Shown: piece by piece, positions 16,716 through 25,456 of the stretch
How positions within the stretch are numbered: the first letter of the stretch is position 1
Layout of the letters: every line of letters begins with the position of its first letter
NCBI GenBank assembly: GCA_900770025.1
Contig: CAAGIW010000074.1
Span: forward strand, 1-48,267
Direction of reading: 5' to 3'
Length of the DNA: 48,267 bases
Source: an uncultured Prevotella sp.
GTDB taxonomy: Bacteria; Bacteroidota; Bacteroidia; Bacteroidales; Bacteroidaceae
Notes under the pieces: generated by a model
Database searches by the model: none
Told to the model about the DNA's origin: nothing
Seen by the model: only the letters and a program-made list of their open reading frames with translations
Program-made: the position numbers and the translations under genes

Positions 16716-17414
16716 CTATACCCTCACTAACAGGTTCACATATTTGATCAGTTTGCCCTTGTATTCCGCATCCGTCAGGTCGAAATGCTCGGGCGTAATC
16801 AGTCCGTCGAGCTGTGCACTGATGTGATCGTCGATGGCTCCGCCCATCTCGTTGGAATATCTCTTGAGCGAATCGTATGCCAACAGCACCCGACGGTAGG
16901 GATAGCCGAAGCGCAACTGCATGTCTAAGTTTTCCACATTGCGCCCCATCATCATAATATTCAGTGCCTGATGATTCTGCAAACGCTGTTCGGCAGAGCC
17001 CCAGAAGGCGAGCGACCAGTCGATGACGGGCTGCAGATGACTGATGTTGAGGGCCGCCTCGGTCTTGCACTTGCGCAGATGTGCCACGCTCATCTCCAAA
17101 TAACTCAGCGTTTCCGACATGATGTCTTCTCTCAGCAGGATGGCATTGTCCATGGCAAAGCGCTGTGCAGAGAGCACCGACGAGGGGTTGTTCTCATCGT
17201 AGAGCATACCATAGGTAAACTCATCGTTGCTGCTGTACGAACCCGAGGCGTTCAACTTCTGCCACAGCGAGGTGTAATAGTCGGGGTCGCCGTCGATCAT
17301 TTCGTCAAAACACTTGTTCAGTTGGTGCAGGGTAAGATACACCCTGCTCTCGTATCTGCCCAACCAATAGAGCCTGTTGGCCTTGGTGGCAGAGATAATG
17401 TCACTTTTCACCAT
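16716..17414 (-). CDS. Alpha-E domain protein (DUF403)
   Basis: A 232-residue all-helical protein. The family hallmark near the N-terminus is ANRLYWLGRYESRVYLTL (about 12-29), close to the usual RxLfWLGRYxER pattern. No enzyme motif is known for this family; it always travels with circularly permuted ATP-grasp enzymes, as here, where it follows by 56 bp. It is shorter than many relatives, which have about 300 residues. A role as partner or substrate-binding subunit of the ATP-grasp enzyme is the usual prediction. I see no membrane segments. Confidence 0.82.
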   Translation of the reverse strand: MVKSDIISATKANRLYWLGRYESRVYLTLHQLNKCFDEMIDGDPDYYTSLWQKLNASGSYSSNDEFTYGMLYDENNPSSVLSAQRFAMDNAILLREDIMSETLSYLEMSVAHLRKCKTEAALNISHLQPVIDWSLAFWGSAEQRLQNHQALNIMMMGRNVENLDMQLRFGYPYRRVLLAYDSLKRYSNEMGGAIDDHISAQLDGLITPEHFDLTDAEYKGKLIKYVNLLVRV

Positions 17415-17470
17415 AATCTTTTTCCCTTTCTTTCCTTAGTCTTTTGCTTTTCTTTCCTGTTGTTTCCTTA

Positions 17471-18802
17471 TCAGTCTTCTGCCATCACCCATGTGTCTTT
17501 GAAGCCTCCTCCCTGCGAAGAGTTGACCACAAAGGAGTCGGGATTGCGCGAGAAGCGTGTAAGTCCGCTCTTCCACACCTTGGTTTGCTTGCCCGTCACC
17601 ACGAAGGCACGCAGGTCGGCCTTGCGCCACACCAAGCGGTCGCCCTCCAATATCTCCAAGTCTTTGAAGTCGATTACCTCCTGAGCTATCCAGCGCCGCG
17701 GGTATTTCACAATCAGTTGGCGCAACTCTTCCAACTTTTCCGCAGAGAGATCGGAACCGAAGACCACGCCATAGCCGCCGGCCTCGCTCACATCTTTGAT
17801 GACAAGACTGCTGATATGGCTCATCACATATTCGTAATCCTCCTTGAAATAGGGCAGATAAGTGGGCGCATTCTGCAGTATGGAGTCTTCTCCGAGATAG
17901 TATTTCACCATTTTCGGCACAAAATAATAGATGCCCTTGTCGTCTGCCACGCCGTTGCCGATGGCATTGATCAGCGCCACGTTGCCGCTGCGGTAGGCCT
18001 GCATGATGTTGGGAACGCCCAACAGCGAGGAGGCTTCAAAGGTCATGGGGTCCAGATACTCATCGCTGATGCGTCGGTAGATACATCCCACCCTGATCTT
18101 CTCCTTGTACATCCCGCCGTAATACACCTTGTTGTCCTCCACAAACAGGTCGCCCGGGTAGGCCAAGGTGGCGCCGGTCTTCTCTGCAAAGTAGGAGTGC
18201 TCGAAGAAAGCCGAGTTGTAACGCCCGGGCGTAAGTATCACGGCAATGCCTCGGTGCTCGTTCATGTCGTCCATCATCTCGCGCAGCAGATCGGCATAGT
18301 CGCGGTTGTCTGCCACGGCATTGGCCGAGAAGGTGTAGGGCGAAACCTTGCGGGTAATCTTTCGGGCTATCATGGGATAACTGGCTCCCGAGGGGATTCG
18401 CAGGTTGTCTTCCAGCACATACCACTGTCCGTCCTTGCCCTCCACCAAGTCAATTCCCGAGATGTGCGAATAGACACGCGCCGTGGGATTCAGTCCTTCG
18501 CACACGGGCATGTAGCCTTTGGATGAATAGACAAACTCCTCGGGCACCACTCCGTCTTTGATAATCCGCTTGTCGTGATACACATCCCACAAGAACATGT
18601 TGAGGGCCTGCACCCTTTGCTTCAATCCCCGCTCTAAATAGTCCCAGTCTTTCTTGCTGATGATGCGGGGCACAGAGTCGAAGGGGAACAGCTGTTCGTT
18701 GAAAACCCCTTTCTTATATACGCCAAAGCGCACGCCAAACCGTTCCAGCATCTTGTTCACGGTGTCTCTGCTGTCTGTCAATTCCTTGATGTTTACTGTC
18801 AT
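17471..18802 (-). CDS. Circularly permuted type 2 ATP-grasp ligase
   Basis: A 443-residue cytosolic ATP-grasp protein (DUF404/DUF407, COG2308 type), predicted to join a carboxylate to an amine with ATP. Key segments are LNPTARVYSHISGIDLVEGKDGQWYVLEDNLRIPSGASYP, ILTPGRYNSAFFEHSYFAEKTG, and near the end EILEGDRLVWRKADLRAFVV with the SQGGGFKDTWVMAED terminus. I chose the ATG at 18802: it has AAGGAG 5-6 nt upstream, one of the clearest ribosome-binding sites here, and the frame extension to 18856 lacks one. A two-box promoter lies 115-145 bp upstream. It leads the five-gene cluster and is the likely source of the metabolite or peptide the other genes act on. Confidence 0.88.
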   Translation of the reverse strand: MTVNIKELTDSRDTVNKMLERFGVRFGVYKKGVFNEQLFPFDSVPRIISKKDWDYLERGLKQRVQALNMFLWDVYHDKRIIKDGVVPEEFVYSSKGYMPVCEGLNPTARVYSHISGIDLVEGKDGQWYVLEDNLRIPSGASYPMIARKITRKVSPYTFSANAVADNRDYADLLREMMDDMNEHRGIAVILTPGRYNSAFFEHSYFAEKTGATLAYPGDLFVEDNKVYYGGMYKEKIRVGCIYRRISDEYLDPMTFEASSLLGVPNIMQAYRSGNVALINAIGNGVADDKGIYYFVPKMVKYYLGEDSILQNAPTYLPYFKEDYEYVMSHISSLVIKDVSEAGGYGVVFGSDLSAEKLEELRQLIVKYPRRWIAQEVIDFKDLEILEGDRLVWRKADLRAFVVTGKQTKVWKSGLTRFSRNPDSFVVNSSQGGGFKDTWVMAED

Positions 18803-18916
18803 TTTTCTCCTTGTTTGTGTTGTTAAGGCAGGGTGCCGTGGCTGATAAGGCCCCACTGCCGTCCCTTTTGTCAGTTAGAATTATATAGAAATACCAAAAT
18901 GATACGTAACTAAATG

Positions 18917-18947
18917 CAAATTTAATCACTTTGATAATTAAAACAAA
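18917..18947 (-). promoter_or_regulatory. Promoter of the ATP-grasp/alpha-E/transglutaminase operon
   Basis: Reading leftward, TTTG (18947-18944), a 19-bp spacer and TAAATTTG (18924-18917) give a full Bacteroidetes promoter. No other such two-box signal was noticed within the five genes, which supports one transcript. Confidence 0.75.
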
Positions 18948-19095
18948 TATTTTACTAACTTTTTGATATTAGTTTTTACATTAGCTTTTACATTTTATCA
19001 CTTTCAATCCTTTTTCCTTTCACTTCGGCAGCCACGGGGGTGCAGAAGTAACAGATTGAAAGCATGGAGATGATGCCTATTCCAAAGAATTTCAT

Positions 19096-19103
19096 TATCT
19101 TTG
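19096..19103 (+). promoter_or_regulatory. -7 box of rsmD
   Basis: TATCTTTG, 53 bp before the chosen rsmD start. It lies inside the longer open frame that begins at 19064, which argues for the later ATG. Confidence 0.55.
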
Positions 19104-19156
19104 CACCGTCACCCACGAGCAAGACGGGTGGAACAGACAAAAAAGAGAGAAGGAAC

Positions 19157-19687
19157 ATGCGAATCATCACCGGACTGTACAAGGGGCGCAGGTTTGAGGT
19201 GCCGCGCACTTTCAAGGCAAGACCCACCACGGATTTTGCCAAAGAGAACATCTTCAACGTGCTGAATGCCTACATCGATTTTGAAGGATGCAGGGCACTC
19301 GACCTTTTCTCGGGCACCGGAAGCATCACCTTGGAACTGCTTTCGAGGGGATGCGAACAGGTGATAAGCATCGAGGCCGACCGCGACCATCACCGCTTCA
19401 TCACCCAGTGCGTGCACGCCTTGGACACAAACAAGTGCACTCCCCTGCGTGCCGATGTGTTCAGGTTTATCAAAAACTGCAAGGAACCGTTTGACTTTAT
19501 CTTCGCCGACCCGCCATACGCACTGAAAGAGCTGGCACAACTGCCCGCACTGGTGTTGGAAAGGCAGATGCTGAAGCCCAGCGGCATCTTTGTATTGGAG
19601 CACGGCAAGGACCAAAACTTCGCTTCCCATCCCCGCTTTGCAGAGCACAGAAGCTATGGCAGCGTAAACTTCAGCATCTTCAGATAG
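19157..19687 (+). CDS. rsmD: 16S rRNA (guanine966-N2)-methyltransferase RsmD
   Basis: A 176-residue SAM-dependent enzyme that methylates G966 of 16S rRNA during 30S assembly. It has the family N-terminus MRIITGLYKGRRFEVP, the SAM motif ALDLFSGTGSITLELLSRG (about 49-67) and the catalytic DPPY in FIFADPPYALKEL (about 115-127). The length is normal for RsmD. The ATG at 19157 is preferred because AGAAGGA lies just before it and the protein then starts at the conserved MRI; an in-frame ATG at 19064 lies upstream of the -7 box. It is divergent from the ATP-grasp operon and about 340 bp before the AlbA_2 gene. Confidence 0.93.
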   Translation: MRIITGLYKGRRFEVPRTFKARPTTDFAKENIFNVLNAYIDFEGCRALDLFSGTGSITLELLSRGCEQVISIEADRDHHRFITQCVHALDTNKCTPLRADVFRFIKNCKEPFDFIFADPPYALKELAQLPALVLERQMLKPSGIFVLEHGKDQNFASHPRFAEHRSYGSVNFSIFR

Positions 19688-20024
19688 CCTCGGCTACAGC
19701 TGCCTCTTTCCTTATACATTATTATATATAGTCAGTTGGAAGTTATCATCCCGATATTCCTGTGGGGCCTGATTTGGGCTTGTAGTTGGGACGCCCTTCC
19801 TACAAACACAATGAAGGCTGCAAGCGAAACAACGTTCCATGACGATGCAAAGCAAATGCAAATCGAGAGCAGAACTTGCCAAGCTTGCTTGGGCAATTAT
19901 GCCGAGATGCAGCTTTGCCTCCTCAAAATCAAAAGCCTGTGTCAATTTTAACAGAATCTCCACTTTTATCCTTACCTTTGTACATGATATTTGGGAGATG
20001 TACCCTAACAATTATAAGGAAACG
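19688..20024. other. Intergenic region between rsmD and the AlbA_2 gene
   Basis: I see no convincing gene. An open frame runs in from 19839 in frame with the AlbA_2 gene and encodes a cysteine/lysine-rich stretch (KSRAELAKLAWAIMPRC) that could be a decayed small HTH-like protein. This is weak. The promoter box at 19973-19980 lies inside that stretch. Confidence 0.3.
19973..19980 (+). promoter_or_regulatory. -7 box of the AlbA_2 gene
   Basis: TACCTTTG fits TAnnTTTG and lies 45 bp before the chosen start at 20025. A TTTA, rather than TTTG, lies near the -33 position. Confidence 0.5.
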
Positions 20025-21602
20025 ATGCAAATTCAAAACGATACATTGATAGCGGAATGCTCGGCTTACGATTTCAAGGAAATGCTGGAACGTAAGAAAG
20101 TGAAGTCATGGCTTAAATCTGTATCGGCTTTTGCCAATACAGAAGGCGGCAGTTTGTACTATGGAGTGAACGATGATGGAGTGATTGTAGGTTTGGAGAA
20201 TCCACAATCCGATGCTGACTTTATCAGTGAAACCATCAAGGCGAGACTTGACCCTGTTCCAGAAGTACAACTCATCCCGATAGAACATGAAGGACATACA
20301 CTGCTTGAAGTGAAGGTAAAGGCAGGAACGCTTACACCTTATTATTACTATCAGGATGGAACACGTACTGCCTATGTACGGGTTGGCAATGAAAGTGTAG
20401 AATGTAATTCGCAACAACTTCTTTCGTTAGTATTAAAAGGTACGCACATGACATGGGATTCTCTGCCTACCCAAGTGGATGCCAGCAAGCACTCATTCGT
20501 TATCCTTGCCAACACCTTTCGTGAACAAACCCATCAGGAATGGAATGACAAGTATCTGGAATCATTCGGTCTGGTTACTCCTGACGGTAAACTGACCAAT
20601 GCCGGATTATTGTTCGTGGATAATTGCACCGTATTCCAATCGCGTATCTTCTGTACCCGTTGGACTGGACTCTATAAAGATGATGCCATCAGTTCCGTAG
20701 AACACCGGGCTAACCTCGTATTGCTATTGAAATACGGCATGGACTTCATCAAGAACTACACCATGAGCGGATGGGTGAAGATGCCGAACTATCGTCTGAA
20801 TCTCCCCGACTATTCCGACCGTGCCATCTTTGAAGGGTTGGTAAACCACCTTATCCATCGGGATTATACCATAATGGGTGGTGAAGTGCATATTGACATT
20901 TACGATGACCGAGTGGAACTGATATCGCCCGGTGCCATGCTTGACGGTACGCAAATTCAAGACCGCGATATATACAAAGTGCCATCCATGCGTCGCAATC
21001 CCGTCATTGCGGATATGTTCACTCAGTTGGACTATATGGAGAAACGTGGCTCCGGCCTACGGAAAATGCGTGAGCTTACAGAGAAACTACCCAACTTCCT
21101 GCAAGGCAAGGAGCCGCAATATCAAACGGAAGCGACTTCTTTCTATACCACGTTCTATAACCAGAACTGGGACGATAATGGAAGTATTCCTGTGGAAGAA
21201 GTAGCCAACAGGGTAAATAGTACCCTCGAAAAGTACCCTGTAAACGAAGAATGTTCGGTCGAAAAGTTCGGTGTAAATAGCAAAAGTTCGGTGAAAGCCT
21301 TCGGTGATACGCAAGAAAGTTCGGAGAAAGGTTCGGAGATAATGCAAAAAGGTTCGGAGAAAAAGTTCGGAGATTCGGAAAACAAATCTAAAAACATAGG
21401 GAAAACCGCACAAAAGATTATTGATTTCGTCATTTCCGACCCATCAATGTCTGCAGAAACAATGGCCTATAAAATAGGAATAAGCTCCCGAGCCGTAGAA
21501 AAACATATTTCAAAGCTTCGTTCTATGGGAATTTTGTCTCGTGAAGGAGCAGATCATGGTGGCTATTGGCGCATTGTAATTAATCCTCAAACTGAGCAAT
21601 AA
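20025..21602 (+). CDS. AlbA_2 (Schlafen-type) domain, RecG-like ATP-binding/HTH protein
   Basis: A 525-residue protein. The N-terminal AlbA_2 domain (about 5-130: SAYDFKEMLERKKVKSWLKSVSAFANTEGGSLYYGVNDDGVIVGL) is followed by the middle part common to RecG-related putative transcriptional regulators (about 230-390: NHLIHRDYTIMGGEVHIDIYDDRVELISPGAML and RNPVIADMFTQLDYMEKRGSGL). A serine/lysine-rich linker (about 405-460) contains repeated KFG and SSEK motifs. A C-terminal winged helix ends the protein (AYKIGISSRAVEKHISKLRSMGILSREG). The ATG at 20025 has AAGGAAA upstream; earlier ATGs lack a site. Function is unknown, with roles in regulation or defence proposed for the family. Confidence 0.75.
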   Translation: MQIQNDTLIAECSAYDFKEMLERKKVKSWLKSVSAFANTEGGSLYYGVNDDGVIVGLENPQSDADFISETIKARLDPVPEVQLIPIEHEGHTLLEVKVKAGTLTPYYYYQDGTRTAYVRVGNESVECNSQQLLSLVLKGTHMTWDSLPTQVDASKHSFVILANTFREQTHQEWNDKYLESFGLVTPDGKLTNAGLLFVDNCTVFQSRIFCTRWTGLYKDDAISSVEHRANLVLLLKYGMDFIKNYTMSGWVKMPNYRLNLPDYSDRAIFEGLVNHLIHRDYTIMGGEVHIDIYDDRVELISPGAMLDGTQIQDRDIYKVPSMRRNPVIADMFTQLDYMEKRGSGLRKMRELTEKLPNFLQGKEPQYQTEATSFYTTFYNQNWDDNGSIPVEEVANRVNSTLEKYPVNEECSVEKFGVNSKSSVKAFGDTQESSEKGSEIMQKGSEKKFGDSENKSKNIGKTAQKIIDFVISDPSMSAETMAYKIGISSRAVEKHISKLRSMGILSREGADHGGYWRIVINPQTEQ

Positions 21603-21606
21603 ACCT

Positions 21607-21729
21607 ATGGGAACATCTTTCATTCCACTTTGTACAATAATTGCCGTTTTGATTATCGCCTTTTTGTTTGCCTCCTTACCGCAGGTAAACCATAAAATGC
21701 GATACAGAGTGCTTTATACTAAATCGTAA
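21607..21729 (+). CDS. Possible 40-residue membrane peptide
   Basis: An ATG 5 bp after the AlbA_2 stop opens a 40-codon frame. It encodes one strongly hydrophobic helix (IPLCTIIAVLIIAFLFASL) and a basic tail (NHKMRYRVLYTKS). No ribosome-binding site is clear, so translation would depend on coupling. It may be a chance frame. Confidence 0.3.
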   Translation: MGTSFIPLCTIIAVLIIAFLFASLPQVNHKMRYRVLYTKS

Positions 21730-21763
21730 CATATTGATACAGAAGTAATTGTAATATTGAATT

Positions 21764-21873
21764 ACAAAACGCACCATTTTGCATTGCAAAACGCACCATT
21801 TTGCATTGCAAAACGCACCATTTTGGAACGCAAAACGCACCATTTTAGAATGCAAAACGCACCATTTTAGAAT
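21764..21873. repeat. 22-bp repeat array, locus 2 (5 units)
   Basis: Five units of exactly 22 bp start at 21764, 21786, 21808, 21830 and 21852. All five have the identical core AAAACGCACCATTTT; only linkers change (GCATT, GCATT, GGAAC, AGAAT, AGAAT). It lies between the convergent AlbA_2 and rmuC genes. Only a short trace of the tail (CAATTTGTTGTG) follows before the rmuC stop. Confidence 0.92.
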
Positions 21874-21903
21874 GCACAGCAATTTGTTGTGTGTGCTGGG
21901 GGC

Positions 21904-23304
21904 TCAACAGTCGGCCACAGGAAGCTTGCGGTTGGGGTTTTCCTTGGCACCCAGTTCCACCAATTCCTTGCCTTTCTTCATCACACTCTGTGCGCCCACC
22001 GACAGTTTATTGTTGGCATAGTCGTAGGCTTTCTGCACCTTTGCTATCGCCTCTCCCACGTCGTTGTAGCGCTTGGCAAAGTCTCCCAAGCGGTCGATGA
22101 GTTGCTCTGCCAGTCCGAACACCTTCTGCTGGTTTTCGGCCTGTGTGTATTGCACCCATGCAATGTGGATGATGTGCAGAATGCCGAGCAGGTTTTGCTC
22201 GCCACAGATGAACACCTTGCGCTCAAAGGCATCGCGCCACAGGGTGGCATCGTTGGCAAGTGCCAACTGCAACGACGACTCGAACGGCACAAACATGATG
22301 ACAAAGTCGATGGCATGGCGCGGCGCACGGATATACTTGCTATAGTCCTTGCGTGCAAGTTCGCTGACATGACTGCGCACGCTGCGCAGATGTTCCTGCA
22401 GATACTGTTCCTTCTCGGCGGCATCGGTGGCATTGACATAGCGCTCGTATGCCACCAACGACACCTTGGAGTCGATAACTGCATCCTGTCCTTGCGGATA
22501 GTGCAGTATCACGTCGGGCTGCATCTCCTTGCCAGTCTCGTCGTTCTTGATGTTCTTGCCCAGTTCGTCGCGCAAGCGGGCCTGCACTTCGTAGTGGATT
22601 CCCTCGGTCAGTCCCTGACTTGCGAGGAGGTCGCCCAAGATAATCTCGCCCATGTTGCCCGCCACTTTGTTGTCTTTTCTCAGCACATTGGCCAATGAGG
22701 CAGCCCGCTCTCCTATCTCTTTGTTGCTCTCCACCATCAGTCTTATCTGCTCTCTGAACGAGGCCGAGTGGCCAGCCTGCTCCTTGGCATTCTCGTTGAG
22801 CGCACGTTTCATCTCTTCCAATGCCTCCCTCAGCGGCTTGGTGATGTGCTGCATACCCTCCACATTCTGCTCGTTCAGCTTGGCAGAATTTTGCTCCAAC
22901 AGTTGTCGGGCCACGTTGGTCATCTGCTGCCGGGCCGTTTCAAGCTGTTCCTCAAACTGCTCCTTGCGCAGTTGGGTCTCCTTGGCAAACTGTTCATCAC
23001 GGAGGCGTGCCATCTCTACGGCCTGCTTTTTCAGCATCTCCACCTCCTTTACCGATGCCTCTGCCGTGGCATGAAGACTCTTGTTCTCGGTCTCCAGCAC
23101 CTTTATCTGTTCCGTCTGCCGCTCTGATTGCTGTGCATACATGTCCTGACGCGCCTTGGCGGCCTCCAACTCACTTTCCAATCTGAAGCGCATCTCCACC
23201 TGCTGCTGCAGCACACCGATGCGTTTTGCCATGATGCGCTGCACGGCCAAGCCCGCCACAGCCATACCAATCAACAGTCCTACGATAAACAAAAGAGCTT
23301 CCAT
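21904..23304 (-). CDS. rmuC: DNA recombination protein RmuC
   Basis: A 466-residue RmuC homologue. An N-terminal membrane anchor (about 3-22, LLFIVGLLIGMAVAGLAV) precedes a long coiled coil (about 30-190, rich in E, K, Q and A). The C-terminal nuclease-like core follows (KVAGNMGEIILGDLLASQGLTEGIHYEVQAR, then MQPDVILHYPQGQDAVIDSKVSLVAYERYV). The DSK stretch fits the restriction-endonuclease-like fold of this family. RmuC limits inversion at short inverted repeats, and it borders a repeat array here, though that may be chance. It follows the phosphopantetheinyl transferase by 41 bp. Confidence 0.9.
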   Translation of the reverse strand: MEALLFIVGLLIGMAVAGLAVQRIMAKRIGVLQQQVEMRFRLESELEAAKARQDMYAQQSERQTEQIKVLETENKSLHATAEASVKEVEMLKKQAVEMARLRDEQFAKETQLRKEQFEEQLETARQQMTNVARQLLEQNSAKLNEQNVEGMQHITKPLREALEEMKRALNENAKEQAGHSASFREQIRLMVESNKEIGERAASLANVLRKDNKVAGNMGEIILGDLLASQGLTEGIHYEVQARLRDELGKNIKNDETGKEMQPDVILHYPQGQDAVIDSKVSLVAYERYVNATDAAEKEQYLQEHLRSVRSHVSELARKDYSKYIRAPRHAIDFVIMFVPFESSLQLALANDATLWRDAFERKVFICGEQNLLGILHIIHIAWVQYTQAENQQKVFGLAEQLIDRLGDFAKRYNDVGEAIAKVQKAYDYANNKLSVGAQSVMKKGKELVELGAKENPNRKLPVADC

Positions 23305-23345
23305 TTGCTATATACATTTATAATTTCAAGAATAATTCAGAATAA

Positions 23346-23948
23346 TCAAACGCCTGCGGCACCCTGCGCCACCCCCCGTTCCACCCAAAGCGGGAGGGCC
23401 TGTGTGCACACAAAGGTGCCGCCTCCGCCCACAACGGTGTGGAACGAGGCCTGATGATGCTGCAACACTGTCTTCAAGTCGCTGCGGATGCCCTCGCCTG
23501 TGAGTTTCAGCAAGCTTTCCTTGACGGTCCACAGCCGGATGAACGCCACATCGGGAGCGGGCAACTTCATCACCTGTTGCAGTTCTTCATCGCTCAGCAC
23601 ATAGCGCGCTAATGACTCATTGAAGGGTCTCACGCGCTCCACATCCACCCCCACAGGAACGTCTGCCACGGCACATGCCACCGCCTCCTTGCAGTGACTG
23701 ATGCTGAAATGCACCTGCGGATGATGCGGCAGATAAGGTTTTCCGCCCTCACGCCATGCCAACAGCGGCTGCTCGGTGATGCCATACTCCGTGGCCAGTG
23801 CCCTGCACAACAGGCGATAGGCCGCCACCGAGAGCCGCTGGTCCAGTTCGTTTCTATAGCGCAATGCCTGCTCTCTGCGCTGCGGTGATACGCCGGCAAG
23901 CGCCTCTTGCAGGTCGAAGTCGGTGATATGGGTGTCGATATACAGCAT
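23346..23948 (-). CDS. 4'-phosphopantetheinyl transferase (Sfp type)
   Basis: A 200-residue transferase that moves the phosphopantetheine arm from CoA to a serine of a carrier protein. The two family motifs are present: VGVDVERV (about 98-105) and the metal-binding/catalytic LWTVKESLLKLTGEG (about 138-152). The stretch HFSISHCKEAVACAVADV also fits. The ATG at 23948 (MLYIDTHITDF) is preferred; the frame continues upstream to 24083 but overlaps the helicase. No carrier-protein or synthase gene is visible in the window, so fatty-acid ACP is the default substrate. Confidence 0.85.
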   Translation of the reverse strand: MLYIDTHITDFDLQEALAGVSPQRREQALRYRNELDQRLSVAAYRLLCRALATEYGITEQPLLAWREGGKPYLPHHPQVHFSISHCKEAVACAVADVPVGVDVERVRPFNESLARYVLSDEELQQVMKLPAPDVAFIRLWTVKESLLKLTGEGIRSDLKTVLQHHQASFHTVVGGGGTFVCTQALPLWVERGVAQGAAGV

Positions 23949-23983
23949 ATTTGAGATGTGAATTTGTTTTCTCCTTACCTTGT

Positions 23984-25450
23984 TCAGTGGCCGGCTGTGC
24001 AGGCATCGCCATTGGTTTGCTGCCCACTCCAGTTGACCAAATACAGATGACCGGTGGCACGGGTGAATGCAGTGTATAGCCAATGCAGGTAAGAGGGGGT
24101 GAGCATCTCATCGGTCATGTAGCCCTGATCCACATACACGTGCTCCCACTGTCCGCCCTGCGCCTTATGACAGGTGACGGCATAGCCGAACTTGATTTGC
24201 AGGGCATTATAATAGATGTCGTTCTTTATCTTCTCTATCCTGTCACGTTTCAGGGGGATATAGGCATAGTCTTCCATCACTCCGTTATAAAGCATCTGCT
24301 GCTGCTCGGCAGTAAGAGCCGGAGCCTCTGTGGAGAGCGAGTCGAGCACGGCGGTGCAAACTATCTGCCGGTCGTCGTAATCGGGGAATATGAGCGTGAG
24401 ATCCACAAACTTCAGTCCATAGAAGCTGCGGTGATTGCGCACTCGGCTCACCCTTACCCTATCGCCATTGGCTATGAAAGCCAGCTTCTGCGCAGTGCTG
24501 TTCTCTCCCACTCCCTCGGCCGCCGCCCAGTAGTAGTTGTTCTTCACCACCATCAGCATGTCGCCCGACGAGATTTCTTCCTCGTAGTCGAGCACCTGAG
24601 CGCGGATGCCCTGGTTATAGATGTTGGCACGCTTGTTGCTTCGGGTCACCACGATGGTCTCGTCCTGTCCCACCCGCGCATAGCTTCCGGCCAGCGTTTC
24701 AATCAGGTCATTGCCCCTCACGATGCTGATATCGGCAAATCCCTTGAAGGTGACACGCGGCAAGGCGGTCAGTTCATCATGCTCCACCATGCGGCGGATG
24801 GCCGTGGCATTGGCCAGAATGCCCGACTGAAGACTCTGGCGAAGCACCTCGCTGAGGGTGGCATCAAACACCTCCATGCCATAGGCTTCGAGCACATGCC
24901 GCTGCAGGGCCGGACTCTGTTCCTGCTCCACCGGCGGCAACTGGGCGCTGTCGCCTATCAACAGCAGTCGGCAGTTGGTGCCCGAATACACATACTGCAC
25001 CAGGTCGTCGAGCAGTCGCCCCTGTCCGAAGAGGGCATCGCCGTGCCCTTCATTGGAGATCATGGAACTTTCGTCCACGATAAACAGGGTGTTGCTGGCC
25101 TTGTTGGGTGCCAGAGTGAAGGCAGAGAACGTGGCAGCCTGCTTCTGCCGGTAGATGATGCGGTGAATGGTATAGGCGGCATGGCCGGAATAGAGGGCAA
25201 ACACCTTGGCCGCCCTGCCTGTGGGAGCCAACAGCATCTGCCTGATGCCCAGCAGCGAAAGAGCCCTGACAAAGGCGGCCGCCAACGAAGTCTTTCCCGT
25301 ACCAGCACTGCCCCGCAGAATCATGGCGGCCATCGAGGACGGCGAACACATGAAACGGGTGAACACCTCCATCGCCTGCCGCTGCGAGAAGGTGGGTTCG
25401 TGACTGAAGGCTTGCGCTATGCGGTAAGCCAATGTATCGGGCTGTAGCAT
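23984..25450 (-). CDS. ATP-dependent RecD-like DNA helicase
   Basis: A 488-residue superfamily 1 helicase of the RecD/Pif1 group. It has Walker A GSAGTGKT (about 47-54), Walker B FIVDESSM, the motif LIGDSAQLPPVEQEQ, and the C-terminal motifs YAVTCHKAQGGQWEHVYVD and YTAFTRAT. The long N-terminal domains of RecD2 are missing, so this is a short stand-alone form. The frame opens with TTG at 25498, but the ATG at 25450 has a TACCTTTG box ending 6 nt upstream and is the better start. It heads a leftward group with the transferase and rmuC. Its role in repair or recombination is inferred from the family. Confidence 0.88.
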   Translation of the reverse strand: MLQPDTLAYRIAQAFSHEPTFSQRQAMEVFTRFMCSPSSMAAMILRGSAGTGKTSLAAAFVRALSLLGIRQMLLAPTGRAAKVFALYSGHAAYTIHRIIYRQKQAATFSAFTLAPNKASNTLFIVDESSMISNEGHGDALFGQGRLLDDLVQYVYSGTNCRLLLIGDSAQLPPVEQEQSPALQRHVLEAYGMEVFDATLSEVLRQSLQSGILANATAIRRMVEHDELTALPRVTFKGFADISIVRGNDLIETLAGSYARVGQDETIVVTRSNKRANIYNQGIRAQVLDYEEEISSGDMLMVVKNNYYWAAAEGVGENSTAQKLAFIANGDRVRVSRVRNHRSFYGLKFVDLTLIFPDYDDRQIVCTAVLDSLSTEAPALTAEQQQMLYNGVMEDYAYIPLKRDRIEKIKNDIYYNALQIKFGYAVTCHKAQGGQWEHVYVDQGYMTDEMLTPSYLHWLYTAFTRATGHLYLVNWSGQQTNGDACTAGH

Positions 25451-25456
25451 TGAGTG

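Noticed and set aside
21764..21873. 22-bp arrays as CRISPR
   Set aside because: The conserved core is 15 bp and the linkers are only 7 bp and near-identical, so there are no spacers; no cas gene is present.
21676..21882. 68-residue leftward frame across array 2
   Set aside because: It is produced by the repeat period (MVRF/NGAFC-like peptides), and similar frames appear across the other arrays. It has no start signals.
24083..25447. 454-codon rightward frame opposite the RecD-like gene
   Set aside because: The leftward frame has full helicase motifs; the opposite frame is low-complexity and matches no family. It is a high-GC shadow.
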